Shown one piece after another: positions 63,554-64,000 of a DNA stretch of 64,000 bases (positions within the stretch are counted from its first letter, which is position 1; every line of letters begins with the position of its first letter). The notes under the pieces were generated by a model. It made no database searches. It saw nothing but the letters and a program-made list of their open reading frames with translations, and was not told the origin of the DNA. The position numbers and the translations under genes are program-made. This DNA comes from JANXXV01 sp038230275 (GTDB lineage Bacteria > Acidobacteriota > Terriglobia > Bryobacterales > Bryobacteraceae): assembly GCA_038230275.1 (NCBI GenBank), contig JBBRNO010000001.1, forward strand, positions 59,254 through 123,253. Reading direction: 5' to 3'.

Positions 63554-64000
63554 TGTTGGAACACCATTTCCTTTGATCGTGATTTCTTTTCGATCTGGTT
63601 CAGGGTATGGGATTGGGCTTTGGGATGGCTCGCGGTTTGGCTGTAAGTTATTGAGGAGATTGAGACGATTTCTTGAAGATTTCTGTGATCGTTAAGGTTT
63701 CGTCAGCGGGGCGGCGGGAAACGGCTGCGGGGAAGCGCGAAAAAGCCGGGGCCGCGCCGCTGATGAAACCGCTCGGTGAACTAGACCGCAACGTAAAGCC
63801 GGGTTATGGGGATTGAATACGGCCGATCAGCGTGAGAGTTGAGTTTTGAGGAGTGCCAGCCGGGTTGTGGCTGATCCACTGAGGCTGCCGGGTAGTGGGA
63901 ATTGGATGGTTTGTGCGTGCCGGGAGCTGGAAATGGATCACAAGTCGGGCCGCATGGACTCTCGGCGGACGATGTTTCCGCCTCGGAACGCAACTTTGGC
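63554..64000. other. Non-coding region with repeats
   Basis: No convincing gene. It contains an inverted repeat (63696-63770) and four loose copies of GCCGGG(T/A)-type words near 63798, 63859, 63887 and 63919, spaced roughly 30-60 bp. It may be the edge of a repeat-rich area continuing past the window. Confidence 0.5.
63696..63770. repeat. Inverted repeat with 20-bp arms
   Basis: Left arm starts GGTTTCGTCAGCGG and right arm ends CCGCTGATGAAACC; 18 of 20 positions pair, with 35 bases between. It lies about 140 bp upstream of the hypothetical gene. It is not of the REP family above. Confidence 0.7.

Noticed and set aside
63781..63993. 70-codon open frame on the minus strand at the window end
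   Set aside because: It covers the loose GCCGGG repeats and shows no protein-like pattern.

Overview
The window most resembles a chromosomal segment of an acidobacterium of the Solibacterales/Bryobacterales type (Candidatus Solibacter relatives). Four signs support this: MacB/FtsX-type orphan permeases of the ADOP kind, very large Oar-like TonB-dependent receptors with an N-terminal carboxypeptidase-regulatory domain, a secreted protein ending in the domain catalogued as TIGR03437 (named for Solibacter usitatus), and many secreted TPR proteins and c-type cytochromes. The assignment is an inference from families. No rRNA, tRNA or CRISPR array was found.

Layout. 1-2.1 kb: the end of an ADOP permease, a serine hydrolase and a decayed second permease. 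2.1-8.4 kb: metabolic and envelope genes (homoserine dehydrogenase, FAH-family enzyme, LolA-like protein, DUF1624-like membrane protein, pentapeptide-repeat protein, DUF1802 protein) and a PIN/AbrB toxin-antitoxin pair. 8.5-12.2 kb: zinc alcohol dehydrogenase, then an OmpR/EnvZ-type two-component system with a STAS protein. 12.3-15.6 kb: an unusual three-gene minus-strand operon, the best candidate in the window for something undescribed. 15.7-18.0 kb: three redox genes (CoA-disulfide-reductase-like, redoxin, orphan NuoI-like ferredoxin). 18.2-31 kb: membrane and TPR proteins, a sugar transporter, a stand-alone AlaX-type editing protein, the TIGR03437 protein, cysE coupled to a matrixin-like protease, and an octaheme cytochrome divergent from a TPR protein. 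31-44.8 kb: two intact TonB receptors, one truncated receptor and one tiny receptor relic surround a cytochrome c/PQQ-dehydrogenase pair and an amidohydrolase/amino-acid-permease pair.

44.9-55.8 kb is a housekeeping block on the minus strand: rplA-rplJ-rplL, then rpoB-rpoC. The block has a plausible promoter before rplA, a second before rpoB, and a clear intrinsic terminator after rpoC. rplK, nusG and secE are not next to rplA. 56-62.9 kb holds an HDOD-domain protein and the proteostasis genes clpB and lon. The last kilobase has a small multicopy-type hypothetical gene and repeats.

Two non-coding features recur. One is a ~157-bp element with ~31-bp imperfect terminal inverted repeats, present twice; in both places its terminal CTAG supplies the stop codon of the adjacent gene. 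The other is a 24-bp REP-like arm found inside both elements, as a near-perfect hairpin between rpoB and rpoC, and between clpB and lon.
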